NCBI RefSeq assembly: GCF_027706845.1
Contig: NZ_JAQGCZ010000001.1
Coordinates: forward strand, 248,001 to 312,000
Source of the DNA: Mycolicibacterium sp. BiH015
GTDB lineage: Bacteria > Actinomycetota > Actinomycetes > Mycobacteriales > Mycobacteriaceae
Length of the DNA stretch: 64,000 bases
Direction of reading: 5' to 3'
Shown: one piece after another, positions 1 through 8,256 of the stretch
Position numbering within the stretch: the stretch's first letter is position 1
Layout of the letters: every line of letters starts with the position of its first letter
The notes under the pieces: generated by a model
What the model was told of the DNA's origin: nothing
The model's database searches: none
The model's input: only the letters and a program-made list of their open reading frames with translations
Made by a program: the position numbers and the translations under genes

Positions 1-384
1 GGTGCCCTCGCGCACCGAAAGCCGGCCGCTGATCCCGAGATCGCGGTCCAGCCAGGAGTTCAGCCAGGCGCCGCCGTAGGGCTGCAGCGCGACGATCTGC
101 CAGCCCGAGACGAAGCGGTCGGGATCTTGCTTCACGCGCAGATTGGGGCTGTCGGTGTGGGCGCCGACGATACGAAACGGCGTGGCGACCGATCCCGCGC
201 AGCGCCACGCGATCAACGACCCGGCCCGCACTACGAAGTAGTCACCCGCCCCCTGCCAGGCATCGGCTTCCGACAGCTCGGTGAAACCAGCCGACCGGAG
301 TCGGTCCGCGGCGGTGCTGCACACATGGAAGGGCGACGGTGATGCGTCGATGAACTCACAGAGTCCCTGGGGGCTAGCTGGCAT
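1..384 (-). CDS. pepC: M18 family aminopeptidase, N-terminal part (cut by window edge)
   Basis: The 128 codons present encode the N-terminus of an M18 (aspartyl aminopeptidase type) metallopeptidase, a cytosolic enzyme removing N-terminal residues from peptides. It begins [20 protein letters not shown], the usual M18 start in which a substrate-pocket helix precedes the core. The metal-binding motif [13 protein letters not shown] (HTD) follows at about residue 92. The ATG at 384 has GGAAAG upstream. The gene is divergent from the DyP-encapsulin pair, the same arrangement as Rv0800 next to Rv0799c/Rv0798c. The C-terminal catalytic part lies outside the window. Confidence 0.9.
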   Translation of the reverse strand, partial: MPASPQGLCEFIDASPSPFHVCSTAADRLRSAGFTELSEADAWQGAGDYFVVRAGSLIAWRCAGSVATPFRIVGAHTDSPNLRVKQDPDRFVSGWQIVALQPYGGAWLNSWLDRDLGISGRLSVREGT

Positions 385-435
385 CTTTCCATCTTGACCG
401 GTGTCCGGCTTGATCTTGACGCTAGGGTCCAGGGT

Positions 436-1440
436 GTGCCTCGTCCGCAGCCCATCCTGACGCCTCTCACACCAGCGGCGATCTTCCTGGTGGCGACGAT
501 CGACGAGGACGGCGAGTCCGTCGTGCACGACGCGCTGACGGGTTTCGGCGGGCTGGTCAAGGCCGTCGGATTCCGAGTGCCCGACGCTCACCTGAACTTG
601 GTGGCCGGCATCGGCTCCGCGGCGTGGGACCGGCTGTTCTCGGGGCCACGTCCGGCGAAGCTGCACGAGTTCGTCGAGCTCAGGGGCACACGGCATCACG
701 CGCCGTCGACCGCGGGCGACCTGCTGCTCCACATCAGGGGCGGGTCCCTGGATGTGTGCTTCGAGCTCGGCGGTCGGCTGCTGTCGTCGATGGCGGGCGC
801 AGTGACGGTGGTCGACGAGGTTCACGGGTTCAAGTTCTTCGAGCAGCGCGACCTGCTCGGCTTCGTCGACGGCACCGAGAATCCCGACGGCCCCGACGCG
901 GTCGTCGCCGTGCAGATCGACGACGATCCGGAGTTCGCAGGCGCAAGTTATGTGCACGTGCAGCGCTACACCCACGACATGGATGCGTGGAATGCGTTGA
1001 GCGTCAACGAACAAGAGCTCGTCATCGGCCGCACCAAGCTGGAGGACATCGAGCTCGACGACGAGGTGAAACCGGCCAACTCGCACGTCGCGCTGAACAC
1101 GATCGAGGACGAGCACGGCAACGAGCTCGCGATCGTGCGGGCCAACATGCCGTTCGGCACGCTCGGGAGGGGCGAATCCGGCACGTACTACATCGCGTAT
1201 TCGGCCGACCCGGCCGTCACCGAACGGATGCTGGCCAACATGTTCCTCGGCGACCCACCCGGAAACACCGACCGGATCCTGGATTTCTCGACGGCGCAGA
1301 CCGGAACGATGTTCTTCGTCCCGACGATCGATTTCCTCGACGACCCGCCTCCGCTGCCTTCCCACAGCACTCAAAAAGTCTCAGCTGCAACTGTTTACGA
1401 CGGATCGTTGGCGATCGGAAGCTTGAAAGGACACCCTTGA
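436..1440 (+). CDS. DyP-type heme peroxidase, encapsulin cargo
   Basis: Dye-decolorizing peroxidase (about 334 aa), a heme enzyme that uses H2O2 to oxidise bulky substrates. Visible DyP signatures are GFVDGTENP (distal Asp), the conserved NSHVALN histidine segment and VRANMPFG (Arg). The C-terminus ends [13 protein letters not shown], the short cargo-loading peptide that docks DyP inside the encapsulin shell. The stop overlaps the encapsulin start (TGATG), so the two are translationally coupled. I prefer the GTG at 436 ([15 protein letters not shown] matches the family N-terminus). A TTG at 394 in the same frame would add 14 residues with no family match. Ortholog of Rv0799c. Confidence 0.95.
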   Translation: MPRPQPILTPLTPAAIFLVATIDEDGESVVHDALTGFGGLVKAVGFRVPDAHLNLVAGIGSAAWDRLFSGPRPAKLHEFVELRGTRHHAPSTAGDLLLHIRGGSLDVCFELGGRLLSSMAGAVTVVDEVHGFKFFEQRDLLGFVDGTENPDGPDAVVAVQIDDDPEFAGASYVHVQRYTHDMDAWNALSVNEQELVIGRTKLEDIELDDEVKPANSHVALNTIEDEHGNELAIVRANMPFGTLGRGESGTYYIAYSADPAVTERMLANMFLGDPPGNTDRILDFSTAQTGTMFFVPTIDFLDDPPPLPSHSTQKVSAATVYDGSLAIGSLKGHP

Positions 1441-2237
1441 TGAACAACCTGTACCGCGAGCTGGCACCGATCACCGATGCCGCGTGGGCCGAGATCGAGC
1501 AGGAGGCGACGCGCACCTTCAAACGGCACATCGCCGGCCGCCGGGTGGTCGACGTCAGCGAGCCGGGCGGGCCGGTGACGGCGGCGGTGAGCACCGGTCA
1601 TCTGCTCGACGTCCTGCCGCCCGGCGAGGGTGTGGTGGCACACCTGCGCGACGCCCGGCCTCTGGTGCGGTTGCGGGTGCCGTTCACGGTGAACCGCACC
1701 GACATCGACGACGTCGAGCGCGGCTCGCAGGATTCCGACTGGGACCCGGTCAAGGATGCCGCCAAGAAGCTGGCCTTCGCCGAGGACCGGGCGATCTTCG
1801 AGGGCTACGAGGCTGCGCACATCAGCGGTATCCGCAAGTCGAGCTCATGCCCCAACCTCGCCCTGCCCGAAGACCCTCGTGAGATCCCCGACGTCATCAG
1901 TCAGGCGCTCTCGGAGCTGCGCCTGGCCGGTGTCGACGGACCGTACAGCGTGCTGCTGTCGGCCGAGGTGTACACCAAGGTCAGTGAGACCACCGCGCAT
2001 GGTTATCCGATCCGCGAGCACCTGAACCGGCTCGTCGACGGGGAGATCATCTGGGCGCCCGCCATCGACGGTGCCTTCGTGTTGTCCACTCGCGGAGGCG
2101 ATTTCGATCTGCAGCTGGGCACCGATGTGTGCATCGGCTATCTGTCGCACGACGCCGACACCGTGGCGCTCTACCTGCAGGAGACGTTGACGTTCCTGTG
2201 CTACACCGCAGAAGCGTCAGTCGCGCTGAGCGCTTGA
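1440..2237 (+). CDS. enc: Encapsulin shell protein (Cfp29 type)
   Basis: Encapsulin of 265 aa, the HK97-fold protein that self-assembles into a protein nanocompartment in the cytoplasm. The N-terminus [20 protein letters not shown], the middle SGIRKSSSCPNLALPEDP and the C-terminal LGTDVCIGYLSHD region are typical of mycobacterial Cfp29 (Rv0798c). Its ATG overlaps the stop of the upstream DyP gene by one base, so shell and cargo are made from one transcript. In M. tuberculosis the shell also takes BfrB and FolB; whether that holds here cannot be seen. A perfect inverted repeat 11 bases after the stop probably ends the transcript. Confidence 0.97.
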   Translation: MNNLYRELAPITDAAWAEIEQEATRTFKRHIAGRRVVDVSEPGGPVTAAVSTGHLLDVLPPGEGVVAHLRDARPLVRLRVPFTVNRTDIDDVERGSQDSDWDPVKDAAKKLAFAEDRAIFEGYEAAHISGIRKSSSCPNLALPEDPREIPDVISQALSELRLAGVDGPYSVLLSAEVYTKVSETTAHGYPIREHLNRLVDGEIIWAPAIDGAFVLSTRGGDFDLQLGTDVCIGYLSHDADTVALYLQETLTFLCYTAEASVALSA

Positions 2238-2248
2238 GGCCCCACACT

Positions 2249-2313
2249 CCGCGAGCGCGCGCGTCTGCACGGCGACACGCCGCAATTCAGCGGCATTCAG
2301 CGCGCGCTCGCGG
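2249..2313. terminator. 13-bp perfect inverted repeat between convergent genes
   Basis: CCGCGAGCGCGCG at 2249-2261 pairs perfectly with CGCGCGCTCGCGG at 2301-2313 across 39 bases that contain smaller GC-rich repeats. It sits between the encapsulin stop and the convergent purQ stop, without a U-tract. This is the usual form of a mycobacterial bidirectional terminator or intergenic palindromic repeat. Confidence 0.6.
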
Positions 2314-2327
2314 CGCCTGAACAGGGG

Positions 2328-2999
2328 TCAGGACACCAAAACCGCGTCCAGCGCGGAGTAGAAGATGCCCAGGCCGTCGTCGGACGGACCCGTCAAGGCT
2401 TCGGTGGCGTGCTCGGGATGCGGCATCAGGCCGACGACGCGCCCGTTGGCCGAGGCGATGCCCGCGATGTCGCGCATCGATCCGTTGAGGTTCTCGCGAT
2501 ACCGGAACACCACGCGGCCCTCGCCCTCGAGTTCGTCGAGCACCTCTTGGCTCGCGACGTAGCGGCCCTCGCCGGACTTCAGCGGAACCAGGATGTCGGC
2601 GCCCCGGTCGTAGCGCGTCGTCCACGCCGACGTATTCGACGCGACCTCCAACCATGTGTCACGGCAGATGAAGTGCAGCCCGGCATTGCGGGTCAATGCT
2701 CCGGGCAGCAGGCCCGCTTCACAGAGGATCTGAAATCCGTTGCAAATACCGAGCACCGGCATCCCTTTGTGCGCTGCCTCCACGACGGAGCCCATCACCG
2801 GGGCGAACCGCGCGATGGCGCCGCAACGCAGGTAGTCGCCGTAGGAGAACCCACCGGGCACGACGACCGCGTCGACGCCCTTGAGGTCGGCGTCGGCGTG
2901 CCACAGGTTGACGGCTTCGGCGCCGGCCAACCGAACCGCGCGGGCGGCGTCGATGTCGTCGAGCGTTCCTGGGAATGTGATGACGCCCACTCGGGTCAT
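2328..2999 (-). CDS. purQ: Phosphoribosylformylglycinamidine synthase, glutaminase subunit
   Basis: Class I glutamine amidotransferase subunit (223 aa) of FGAM synthase, step 4 of purine synthesis; it feeds ammonia to Pur[16 protein letters not shown] opens the protein, the nucleophile Cys lies in [12 protein letters not shown] (about residue 86) and the His/Glu of the triad in MPHPEHATE near the C-terminus. The length is normal. The ATG overlaps the purS stop by 4 bases (ATGA), so PurS and PurQ are coupled. Ortholog of Rv0788. purL is not in the window. Confidence 0.97.
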   Translation of the reverse strand: MTRVGVITFPGTLDDIDAARAVRLAGAEAVNLWHADADLKGVDAVVVPGGFSYGDYLRCGAIARFAPVMGSVVEAAHKGMPVLGICNGFQILCEAGLLPGALTRNAGLHFICRDTWLEVASNTSAWTTRYDRGADILVPLKSGEGRYVASQEVLDELEGEGRVVFRYRENLNGSMRDIAGIASANGRVVGLMPHPEHATEALTGPSDDGLGIFYSALDAVLVS

Positions 3000-3238
3000 G
3001 ACGAGCCCTCCCGGCTGATCGTCCAGTCCTCGATCACGGTGTTCGCGAGCAGGGATTCGGCGATCTCGGCGAGCTTGTCGTCGCCGATGTCGCCGTTGAC
3101 CTCAAGCTCGAACCGCTTGCCCTGCCGGACATCTGAGATGCCCTCGAAGCCCAGCCGGCCGAGCGCACCGACGATCGCCTGGCCCTGCGGATCCAGAATC
3201 TCCGTCTTCGGCATGACGTGTACCACCACTTTTGCCAC
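2996..3238 (-). CDS. purS: Phosphoribosylformylglycinamidine synthase subunit PurS
   Basis: Small PurS subunit (80 aa) that bridges PurL and PurQ in the bacterial three-part FGAM synthase. [20 protein letters not shown] and the [14 protein letters not shown] segment are characteristic. It is first in the purS-purQ pair, with a 4-base overlap into purQ. Matches Rv0787A. Confidence 0.96.
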   Translation of the reverse strand: MAKVVVHVMPKTEILDPQGQAIVGALGRLGFEGISDVRQGKRFELEVNGDIGDDKLAEIAESLLANTVIEDWTISREGSS

Positions 3239-3273
3239 GGCGACACTCTACCTGCGGTGACGAGTCCGGCGCC

Positions 3274-3957
3274 TCACCGGCACGAGCCCAGGTAGGCCTC
3301 GCACAGGGGAGCTGCCATCGCGTCGAACACGTCGGTGTCGGGTGAGACCCCGCGCCACTCGACGGTCGGCGGGACCGTCGACCACAACGCCATCTCCACC
3401 AGGGAACTGCTGGCCGGATCGACGACGAGGTAGGTGTGCATCACGCGTCGCCCGCCGTCGCTGATGACCGCGGCGAGATCCATCGGCGTGCCGGTAGTGA
3501 CCGACGGTGACACCTCCGCGGCGGTCATCTGGCAGGACGCCAGGGCCATCCGGGCCCATTCGAGGGATTCCAGGGCGTCGCGGCCACCGGCTACGGTGTC
3601 GCCGCGCCAGTGGATGACCTGAACGTGCAGGTTCCACTGGCCGGGCGGGTTCGCCACGTCCGCGTGGGAGGCGACGGCGAAGTCACGGGAATCGTCGTCG
3701 CGGCCGGGGGTGGCGCACCACGACTCGAATTCGAATCGTGGTGTCGTCACGGCGACGGCGAGGGCAGCGAGAGTGGGCCAGCGATAGATACCGGATAGCG
3801 GAATCGAGCCGGACTCGATCCACGCCGAGTCGGGGATGGTGTCACACAGCGGCGGGCAGGCACCCGGGGAGGATTGCGCCAACCGCGGAGTGGCCACGAG
3901 CCCCGACACCACCATGGCCAGCGCGAACAACAATCGCACGTACACCTGCACCCCCAC
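3274..3957 (-). CDS. Conserved mycobacterial secreted protein, function unknown
   Basis: A 227-aa protein with an N-terminal signal peptide (about residues 7-31: YVRLLFALAMVVSGLVATP, then LAQSS as a plausible cleavage zone). The mature part has several cysteines (CPPLC near the start, a single Cys in SWC and SCQ, CEAYLGSC at the end), which suggests disulphides in an exported protein. I recognise no catalytic motif. It lies upstream of purS on the same strand, where M. tuberculosis has Rv0787, but I cannot confirm homology by eye. Expression may run into purS-purQ, since the gap is only 35 bases. Confidence 0.75.
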   Translation of the reverse strand: MGVQVYVRLLFALAMVVSGLVATPRLAQSSPGACPPLCDTIPDSAWIESGSIPLSGIYRWPTLAALAVAVTTPRFEFESWCATPGRDDDSRDFAVASHADVANPPGQWNLHVQVIHWRGDTVAGGRDALESLEWARMALASCQMTAAEVSPSVTTGTPMDLAAVISDGGRRVMHTYLVVDPASSSLVEMALWSTVPPTVEWRGVSPDTDVFDAMAAPLCEAYLGSCR

Positions 3958-3983
3958 ATGCCGCTGCGAGCAAGAATATAGGG

Positions 3984-4637
3984 ATGCAGCTCACACATTT
4001 CGGTCATTCCTGCCTCATGGCGAGCTTCGATAACGGTTCGGGTGACGCGACCACCGTGCTTTTCGATCCGGGCACGTTCTCGCACGGCTTCGAGGGTGTC
4101 ACCGGCCTGACCGCGATCCTCGTCACCCACCAGCACCCCGACCATGCCGACACCGAGCGGCTACCCGCGCTCGTCGAGGCCAATCCGCAGGCTGCCCTGT
4201 ACGCCGATCCGCAGACGGCGGCCCAGCTGGGCGGTGCGTGGCAGGCGGTCAGCGTCGGCGACGCGCTGTCGATCGGACATCTGACGGTGCGCGGCGCGGG
4301 CGGAACGCACGCGGTGATTCATCCGGAAATCCCTGTGATCGACAACATTTCGTACCTCGTCGGCGACGGCGAGCACCCGGCGAAGCTGATGCATCCCGGC
4401 GATGCGCTGTTCGTCCCCGACGAGCCGGTCGACGTCCTTGCGACCCCGGCCGCCGCCCCGTGGATGAAGGTGTCCGAGGCCGTCGACTATCTGCGGGCGG
4501 TCGCGCCGACGCACGCGGTGCCGATTCATCAGGCGATCATCGACCCGATCGGCAGGCCGATCTTTTACGGCCGCCTGACCGAGATGACCGACACCGACTT
4601 CCGGGTGCTCGAACAGGAGAGCGCGACCGCCTTCTGA
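3984..4637 (+). CDS. Metallo-beta-lactamase-fold hydrolase
   Basis: A 217-aa MBL-fold protein. MQLTHFGHSCLMASF opens the fold, and THQHPDHAD (about residues 51-59) is the HxHxDH zinc site. Further metal ligands are probably the His in GGTHAVIHPEI, the Asp in MHPGDALF and the His in VPIHQAI near the C-terminus. It resembles the compact UPF0173-like stand-alone MBL hydrolases, so the substrate is not predictable. Corresponds to Rv0786c. The start at 3984 is chosen because the first beta-strand begins there. A long inverted repeat follows 4 bases after the stop. Confidence 0.85.
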   Translation: MQLTHFGHSCLMASFDNGSGDATTVLFDPGTFSHGFEGVTGLTAILVTHQHPDHADTERLPALVEANPQAALYADPQTAAQLGGAWQAVSVGDALSIGHLTVRGAGGTHAVIHPEIPVIDNISYLVGDGEHPAKLMHPGDALFVPDEPVDVLATPAAAPWMKVSEAVDYLRAVAPTHAVPIHQAIIDPIGRPIFYGRLTEMTDTDFRVLEQESATAF

Positions 4638-4640
4638 CCG

Positions 4641-4698
4641 CGAGCAGACAGAAACTCGCATGCATCCCGGGCGTGTCGTGCGAGTTTGCGTCTGCTCG
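4641..4698. terminator. 20-bp near-perfect inverted repeat between convergent genes
   Basis: CGAGCAGACAGAAACTCGCA (4641-4660) pairs at 18 of 20 positions with TGCGAGTTTGCGTCTGCTCG (4679-4698) over an 18-base loop. It lies exactly between two convergent stops (4637 and 4713), so it is probably a bidirectional terminator. The GTCTGCTCG arm resembles recurrent mycobacterial intergenic palindromes. Confidence 0.65.
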
Positions 4699-4712
4699 CC
4701 GAACGTGGCGCC

Positions 4713-6350
4713 CTAGCCCACCGCTCGGGCGGCGGCGCGGCCCGCCGCGCGACCCGAGAAGACGCAGCCGCCGAGGAAGGTGCCCTCCAGCGACCGGTAT
4801 CCGTGCACTCCCCCGCCGCCGAATCCCGCCGCCTCGCCTGCGGCGTAGAGCCCAGGCAGCACCGTCCCATCAGCACGCAGCGCCCGCCCGTCCAGATCGG
4901 TCTCGATGCCGCCCAACGACTTTCGCGTCAAGATGTGGAGCTTCACCGCGATCAGCGGGCCGGCCTTGGGGTCGGTGAGCCGGTGCGGGGCGACGACGCG
5001 ACTGAGCCGGTCACCGAGGTAGCCGCGCGCCGCACGGATCGCCGTGATCTGGCCGTCCTTGGTGAACTTGTTGGCGACCTCGCGATCGCGGGCGGTGACC
5101 TCGGCCTCGACGACGTCGAAGTCCAGCGGCGCGACGTCGGGCACCGCGTTCATCTTCGTCACCAGTTCGCGCAACGTCGTGGCGCTGACGAAATCCACGC
5201 CCTTGTCGACGAAGGCGTGCACCGGCGCCGGACCTTTGCGGCTGCGCTCCAGCACGGCCCGGATGCTGCGGCCGGTCAGGTCGGGGTTCTGCTCCTGCCC
5301 CGAAAGGCCGAACTCCTTGGCGATGATGCGGGCGTTGAGAACGAACCACGTGTAGTCCTGGCCGGTCTGGGCGATGTACTCCAAGGTGCCGAGGGTGTCG
5401 AATCCGGGGTAGAGCGGCACGGGCAGCCGTTTGCCGTGCGCGTCGAGCCACAGTGACGACGGGCCCGGCAGGATCCTGATGCCGTGGCGCGCCCAGATCG
5501 GGTCGTAGTTGGTTATTCCCTCGGTGTAGTGCCACATCCGGTCTTTGTTGATGACGTGCGCACCGGCCGACTCCGAGATCTCCAGCATGCGACCGTCCAC
5601 ATGGGCGGGAACACCGCTGAGCAGCTGTTCCGGGACGCGACCCATGCGCTTGGGCCAGTACTTGCGGACGAGGTCGTGGTTGCCGCCGATGCCGCCGCTG
5701 GCCACGATCACCGCTTGCGCTCGAAACTCGAATGCGCCCAAGGCATTTCGTGAGGACGCTGCGCCCCGCACCGCGTCTGACGGCTCGAGCACCGCACCGC
5801 GCACACCGGTTGCCGCATCGCCGTCGATGAGCAGCTCGTCGACGCGGTGCCGGTGCGCGAATCGCACCAGTGGATTGCCGACCAGTCTGCGCGCGAAGAT
5901 GTCGACCAGTGCCGGGCCGGTGCCCCAGGTGATGTGAAATCGGGGGACGGAGTTGCCGTGGCCGTTCGCGTCGTAGCCTCCCCGCTCGGCCCAGCCGACC
6001 AGGGCAAACGTCTGCAGGCCGCGCTCGCGCAGCCAACTGCGCTTCTCCCCTGCGGCGAAATCGACGTAGGCATGCGCCCATTGCCGTGGCCAGTGGTCCT
6101 CGGGGCGATCGAATCCGGCGGAGCCCAGCCAATCCTGCAGCGCCAGCTCGTGACTGTCCCGGATGCCCCAGCGCCGCTGTTCGGGGCTGTTGACGAAGAA
6201 CAGGCCGCCGAACGACCAGAACGCCTGGCCGCCGACGTTGGCCTCGTTCTCCTGGTCGACGATCAGGACCTTGCGGCCGCGTTCGACGAGCTCACAGGCC
6301 GCGACCAGTCCGGCCAGTCCAGCCCCCACGACGATGACATCAGCGTCCAT
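4713..6350 (-). CDS. FAD-binding dehydrogenase (KstD/fumarate reductase-like flavoprotein)
   Basis: A 545-aa flavoprotein. The N-terminal dinucleotide-binding motif VIVVGAGLAGLVAACEL (residues 5-21) with the acidic strand end KVLIVDQE, and the C-terminal FAD motif LYAAGEAAGFGGGGVHGY, place it in the FAD_binding_2 family with fumarate reductase flavoproteins and 3-ketosteroid dehydrogenases. It probably takes hydride from a C-C bond next to a carbonyl; the substrate is unknown. Ortholog of Rv0785. No signal peptide is seen, so it is cytosolic. It is convergent with the MBL hydrolase across the palindrome at 4641-4698. Confidence 0.9.
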   Translation of the reverse strand: MDADVIVVGAGLAGLVAACELVERGRKVLIVDQENEANVGGQAFWSFGGLFFVNSPEQRRWGIRDSHELALQDWLGSAGFDRPEDHWPRQWAHAYVDFAAGEKRSWLRERGLQTFALVGWAERGGYDANGHGNSVPRFHITWGTGPALVDIFARRLVGNPLVRFAHRHRVDELLIDGDAATGVRGAVLEPSDAVRGAASSRNALGAFEFRAQAVIVASGGIGGNHDLVRKYWPKRMGRVPEQLLSGVPAHVDGRMLEISESAGAHVINKDRMWHYTEGITNYDPIWARHGIRILPGPSSLWLDAHGKRLPVPLYPGFDTLGTLEYIAQTGQDYTWFVLNARIIAKEFGLSGQEQNPDLTGRSIRAVLERSRKGPAPVHAFVDKGVDFVSATTLRELVTKMNAVPDVAPLDFDVVEAEVTARDREVANKFTKDGQITAIRAARGYLGDRLSRVVAPHRLTDPKAGPLIAVKLHILTRKSLGGIETDLDGRALRADGTVLPGLYAAGEAAGFGGGGVHGYRSLEGTFLGGCVFSGRAAGRAAARAVG

Positions 6351-6387
6351 GACGCCAATCTAGACGCCGACGGATCAGCGAATGCGG

Positions 6388-7092
6388 CTATGCGGCGTCG
6401 GTCAGAGCTGGAAGAGGTTTCCACTCGTAGACCGACGGTGCGCAGCCGTACATGAGCGACAGATCGACGGCGTCGAGCATCGCCTGGCGCGGCCCGGGCC
6501 TGCGCAGATGCCGGGCGGCCACCGCCACGCGGACGACGCCGTCGCGGCGCGCGGTGCGCTCGGCGGACATCACCAGGGTTCGGCACCACCACGGCTCGGT
6601 CAGAAAACCCTCGCCGATGCCGAGCACGCGGCCTCGCTCTGTCTGCTGTCGAACCAGGTCGGTGATTCCGCTCAGACCTGCGACCAAACGAAAGCCGTTG
6701 CGAGGCAACGCTGTCAGCGTCCCTTGCGAGACGTTCCAGCCCGGCGCGGCGAAGAGCCGGGTGCGCAGACCGAGGTGTTCGAGCGTGCGGTCGGCGGCCA
6801 TCAGCCGCAGATTGGCCTCGTGGGCGGGCAGCGTGGCGAATTCGGGGCGGCGCGTCTTGGTGGCGGCCTCGTCGAAGCCGTGCAGCACGATCGCGTCGCC
6901 GTCGACCCGCTGGTCGACGAGCCAGTCAACCGTCTGGGAGTCGCGATCCAGTCGGTACCCGTCCTTGAGCCGGGGTGCGACGAGGAACGACGCGGGAACC
7001 CCGCGATCCTCCAGCTGGGTGCGGAATGCGACGACCTCGGCGAGCGTGCGGTCGCTGATTCCGGAGATCGAGACGATCAGTTGTCCTGCCAC
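6388..7092 (-). CDS. DUF2334-type polysaccharide deacetylase-like protein
   Basis: A 234-aa protein, MAGQLIVSISGISDRTLAEV, with VLHGFDEA (His at the deacetylase-like metal position), FAAPGWNVS (corresponding to the RxPGW-like block) and a C-terminal barrel strand. This layout fits DUF2334 proteins, which share the NodB deacetylase barrel but lack some canonical residues, so activity is unproven. It matches Rv0784. It lies 37 bases upstream of the FAD dehydrogenase on the same strand and may be co-transcribed with it. Confidence 0.75.
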   Translation of the reverse strand: MAGQLIVSISGISDRTLAEVVAFRTQLEDRGVPASFLVAPRLKDGYRLDRDSQTVDWLVDQRVDGDAIVLHGFDEAATKTRRPEFATLPAHEANLRLMAADRTLEHLGLRTRLFAAPGWNVSQGTLTALPRNGFRLVAGLSGITDLVRQQTERGRVLGIGEGFLTEPWWCRTLVMSAERTARRDGVVRVAVAARHLRRPGPRQAMLDAVDLSLMYGCAPSVYEWKPLPALTDAA

Positions 7093-7159
7093 GTTCGCAG
7101 TGTCGCAACGTCAGGTGTCCTGATAGTGGACAACACTCCGCGCGCAGGTGTCCGTGCGC

Positions 7160-7648
7160 CTACCGCGGCAAGACATCCTCGATGGCCGAGATGACCTCGG
7201 GATCGTCGGGAACGGTGCGCGGACGGAAGCGCCTGACCACGTTTCCACCGGGCGCCACCAGGAACTTCTCGAAATTCCACTGCACGTCTCCGGACTCGCC
7301 GGAGTCATCGGCCACCCGGGTCAACTCCGCGTACAGCGGATGCCTGCCGGCACCGTTGACCTCGGTCTTCTCCAACAAGGGGAACGTCACCCCGTAGTTG
7401 GTGGAACAGAACGTCTGGATCTCCTCCGCGGTGCCGGGCTCCTGACCCATGAATTGGTTGCACGGCACCCCCACCACCGTGAGGCCCCGGTCCCGGTAGT
7501 CCTTGGCCAGCTGTTCCAGGGCGGTGTACTGCGGTGTCAGCCCGCACTTCGACGCGACGTTCACGATCAGCACTGCGCCGTCGGCCAATTCGGCCAGTGT
7601 CGTGGACCGGCCGTCGAGTGTGGTGAGCGGGACATCGGTGAGGGTCAT
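7160..7648 (-). CDS. Glutathione peroxidase-family thiol peroxidase
   Basis: A 162-aa Gpx-fold peroxidase. The peroxidatic residue is Cys, not Sec, in VNVASKCGLTPQY (about residue 36); the resolving-region Cys is in GVPCNQFMGQEP and the Trp of the catalytic set is in WNFEKFLV. Since mycobacteria lack glutathione, the electron donor is probably thioredoxin. I take the ATG at 7648 because the thioredoxin fold starts there (MTLTDVPLTTLDGR). The TetR gene ends 10 bases upstream, so the two are likely co-transcribed. Confidence 0.92.
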   Translation of the reverse strand: MTLTDVPLTTLDGRSTTLAELADGAVLIVNVASKCGLTPQYTALEQLAKDYRDRGLTVVGVPCNQFMGQEPGTAEEIQTFCSTNYGVTFPLLEKTEVNGAGRHPLYAELTRVADDSGESGDVQWNFEKFLVAPGGNVVRRFRPRTVPDDPEVISAIEDVLPR

Positions 7649-7658
7649 GACGCGAACG

Positions 7659-8240
7659 CTACTCGTCGCCCCCGGGTTCGACCGGACCCGGTGTGAACAG
7701 CATGCGCGCCACGCGCCGAGCAGTGTCGACGGCGTCGGTGTCGGTGTCGATGACGTCGTTGAGCCACAGCATCGCGAACCCGTGCACCAGAGACCAGGCC
7801 GCAAGCCCGGCGGCTTGGGGATCCTCCTTCGCGCGCCCGTCGTCGAGCGTCCCGACGCCCGAAGCCAGCTCGGCGCCGGCGGCAGCCTCGGCGGCGACCA
7901 GCTCAGGATCCTCGGGGTTGACGAGTGAACGGTCGAACATCACCTCGTAGTGCCCGGGATGTTCCACGGCGAACTGCACATATGCCAGTGCCGCATCGAG
8001 GAATTCGGGTCGAGATTCGGCGAGCGCTGCCGCGAGCATCCGCCATCCTTGCGCCGCCAGCGCGGTGAACAAGCCGCGCCGATCGGTGAAGTGGTGTGCC
8101 GGTGCAGCGTGCGAAACACCTGCCGCACGCGCCAATTCCCGAAGTGAGACGCCGTCGGCGCCGCGTTCGGCGACCAGGACCGCAGCCTGCGCCAGGATCA
8201 CGGCCTTCAGGTCGCCGTGGTGGTACGAGCCCCTGGTCAT
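7659..8240 (-). CDS. TetR family transcriptional regulator
   Basis: A 193-aa TetR regulator. The N-terminal helix-turn-helix reads VSLRELARAAGVSHAAPAHHF (residues about 28-48), after MTRGSYHHGDLK, a common TetR opening. The C-terminal ligand domain contains WSLVHGFAMLWLNDVI, typical of the TetR_C_33-like group. The ATG at 8240 is chosen; an in-frame ATG at 8285 would overlap ptrB by 29 bases. It sits between ptrB and the gpx gene, all on the minus strand, so it may control itself and gpx. Confidence 0.88.
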   Translation of the reverse strand: MTRGSYHHGDLKAVILAQAAVLVAERGADGVSLRELARAAGVSHAAPAHHFTDRRGLFTALAAQGWRMLAAALAESRPEFLDAALAYVQFAVEHPGHYEVMFDRSLVNPEDPELVAAEAAAGAELASGVGTLDDGRAKEDPQAAGLAAWSLVHGFAMLWLNDVIDTDTDAVDTARRVARMLFTPGPVEPGGDE

Positions 8241-8256
8241 GATGCGTCCCTGGGGG

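Noticed and set aside
624..1439. In-frame N-terminal extension of encapsulin through the DyP gene
   Set aside because: The encapsulin start at 1440 gives exactly the family length, and the extension is Arg-rich antisense-like sequence over a real gene.
7116..7132. TGTCC-N7-GGACA inverted repeat upstream of the DUF2334-like gene
   Set aside because: Only 5-bp arms with a 7-base spacer; it recalls the TGGACA boxes at 29858 and 30003 but the spacing differs, so it is probably chance.
7160..7648. Selenocysteine in the glutathione peroxidase-like gene
   Set aside because: The active-site codon is TGC (Cys in SKCGLTP), not TGA.
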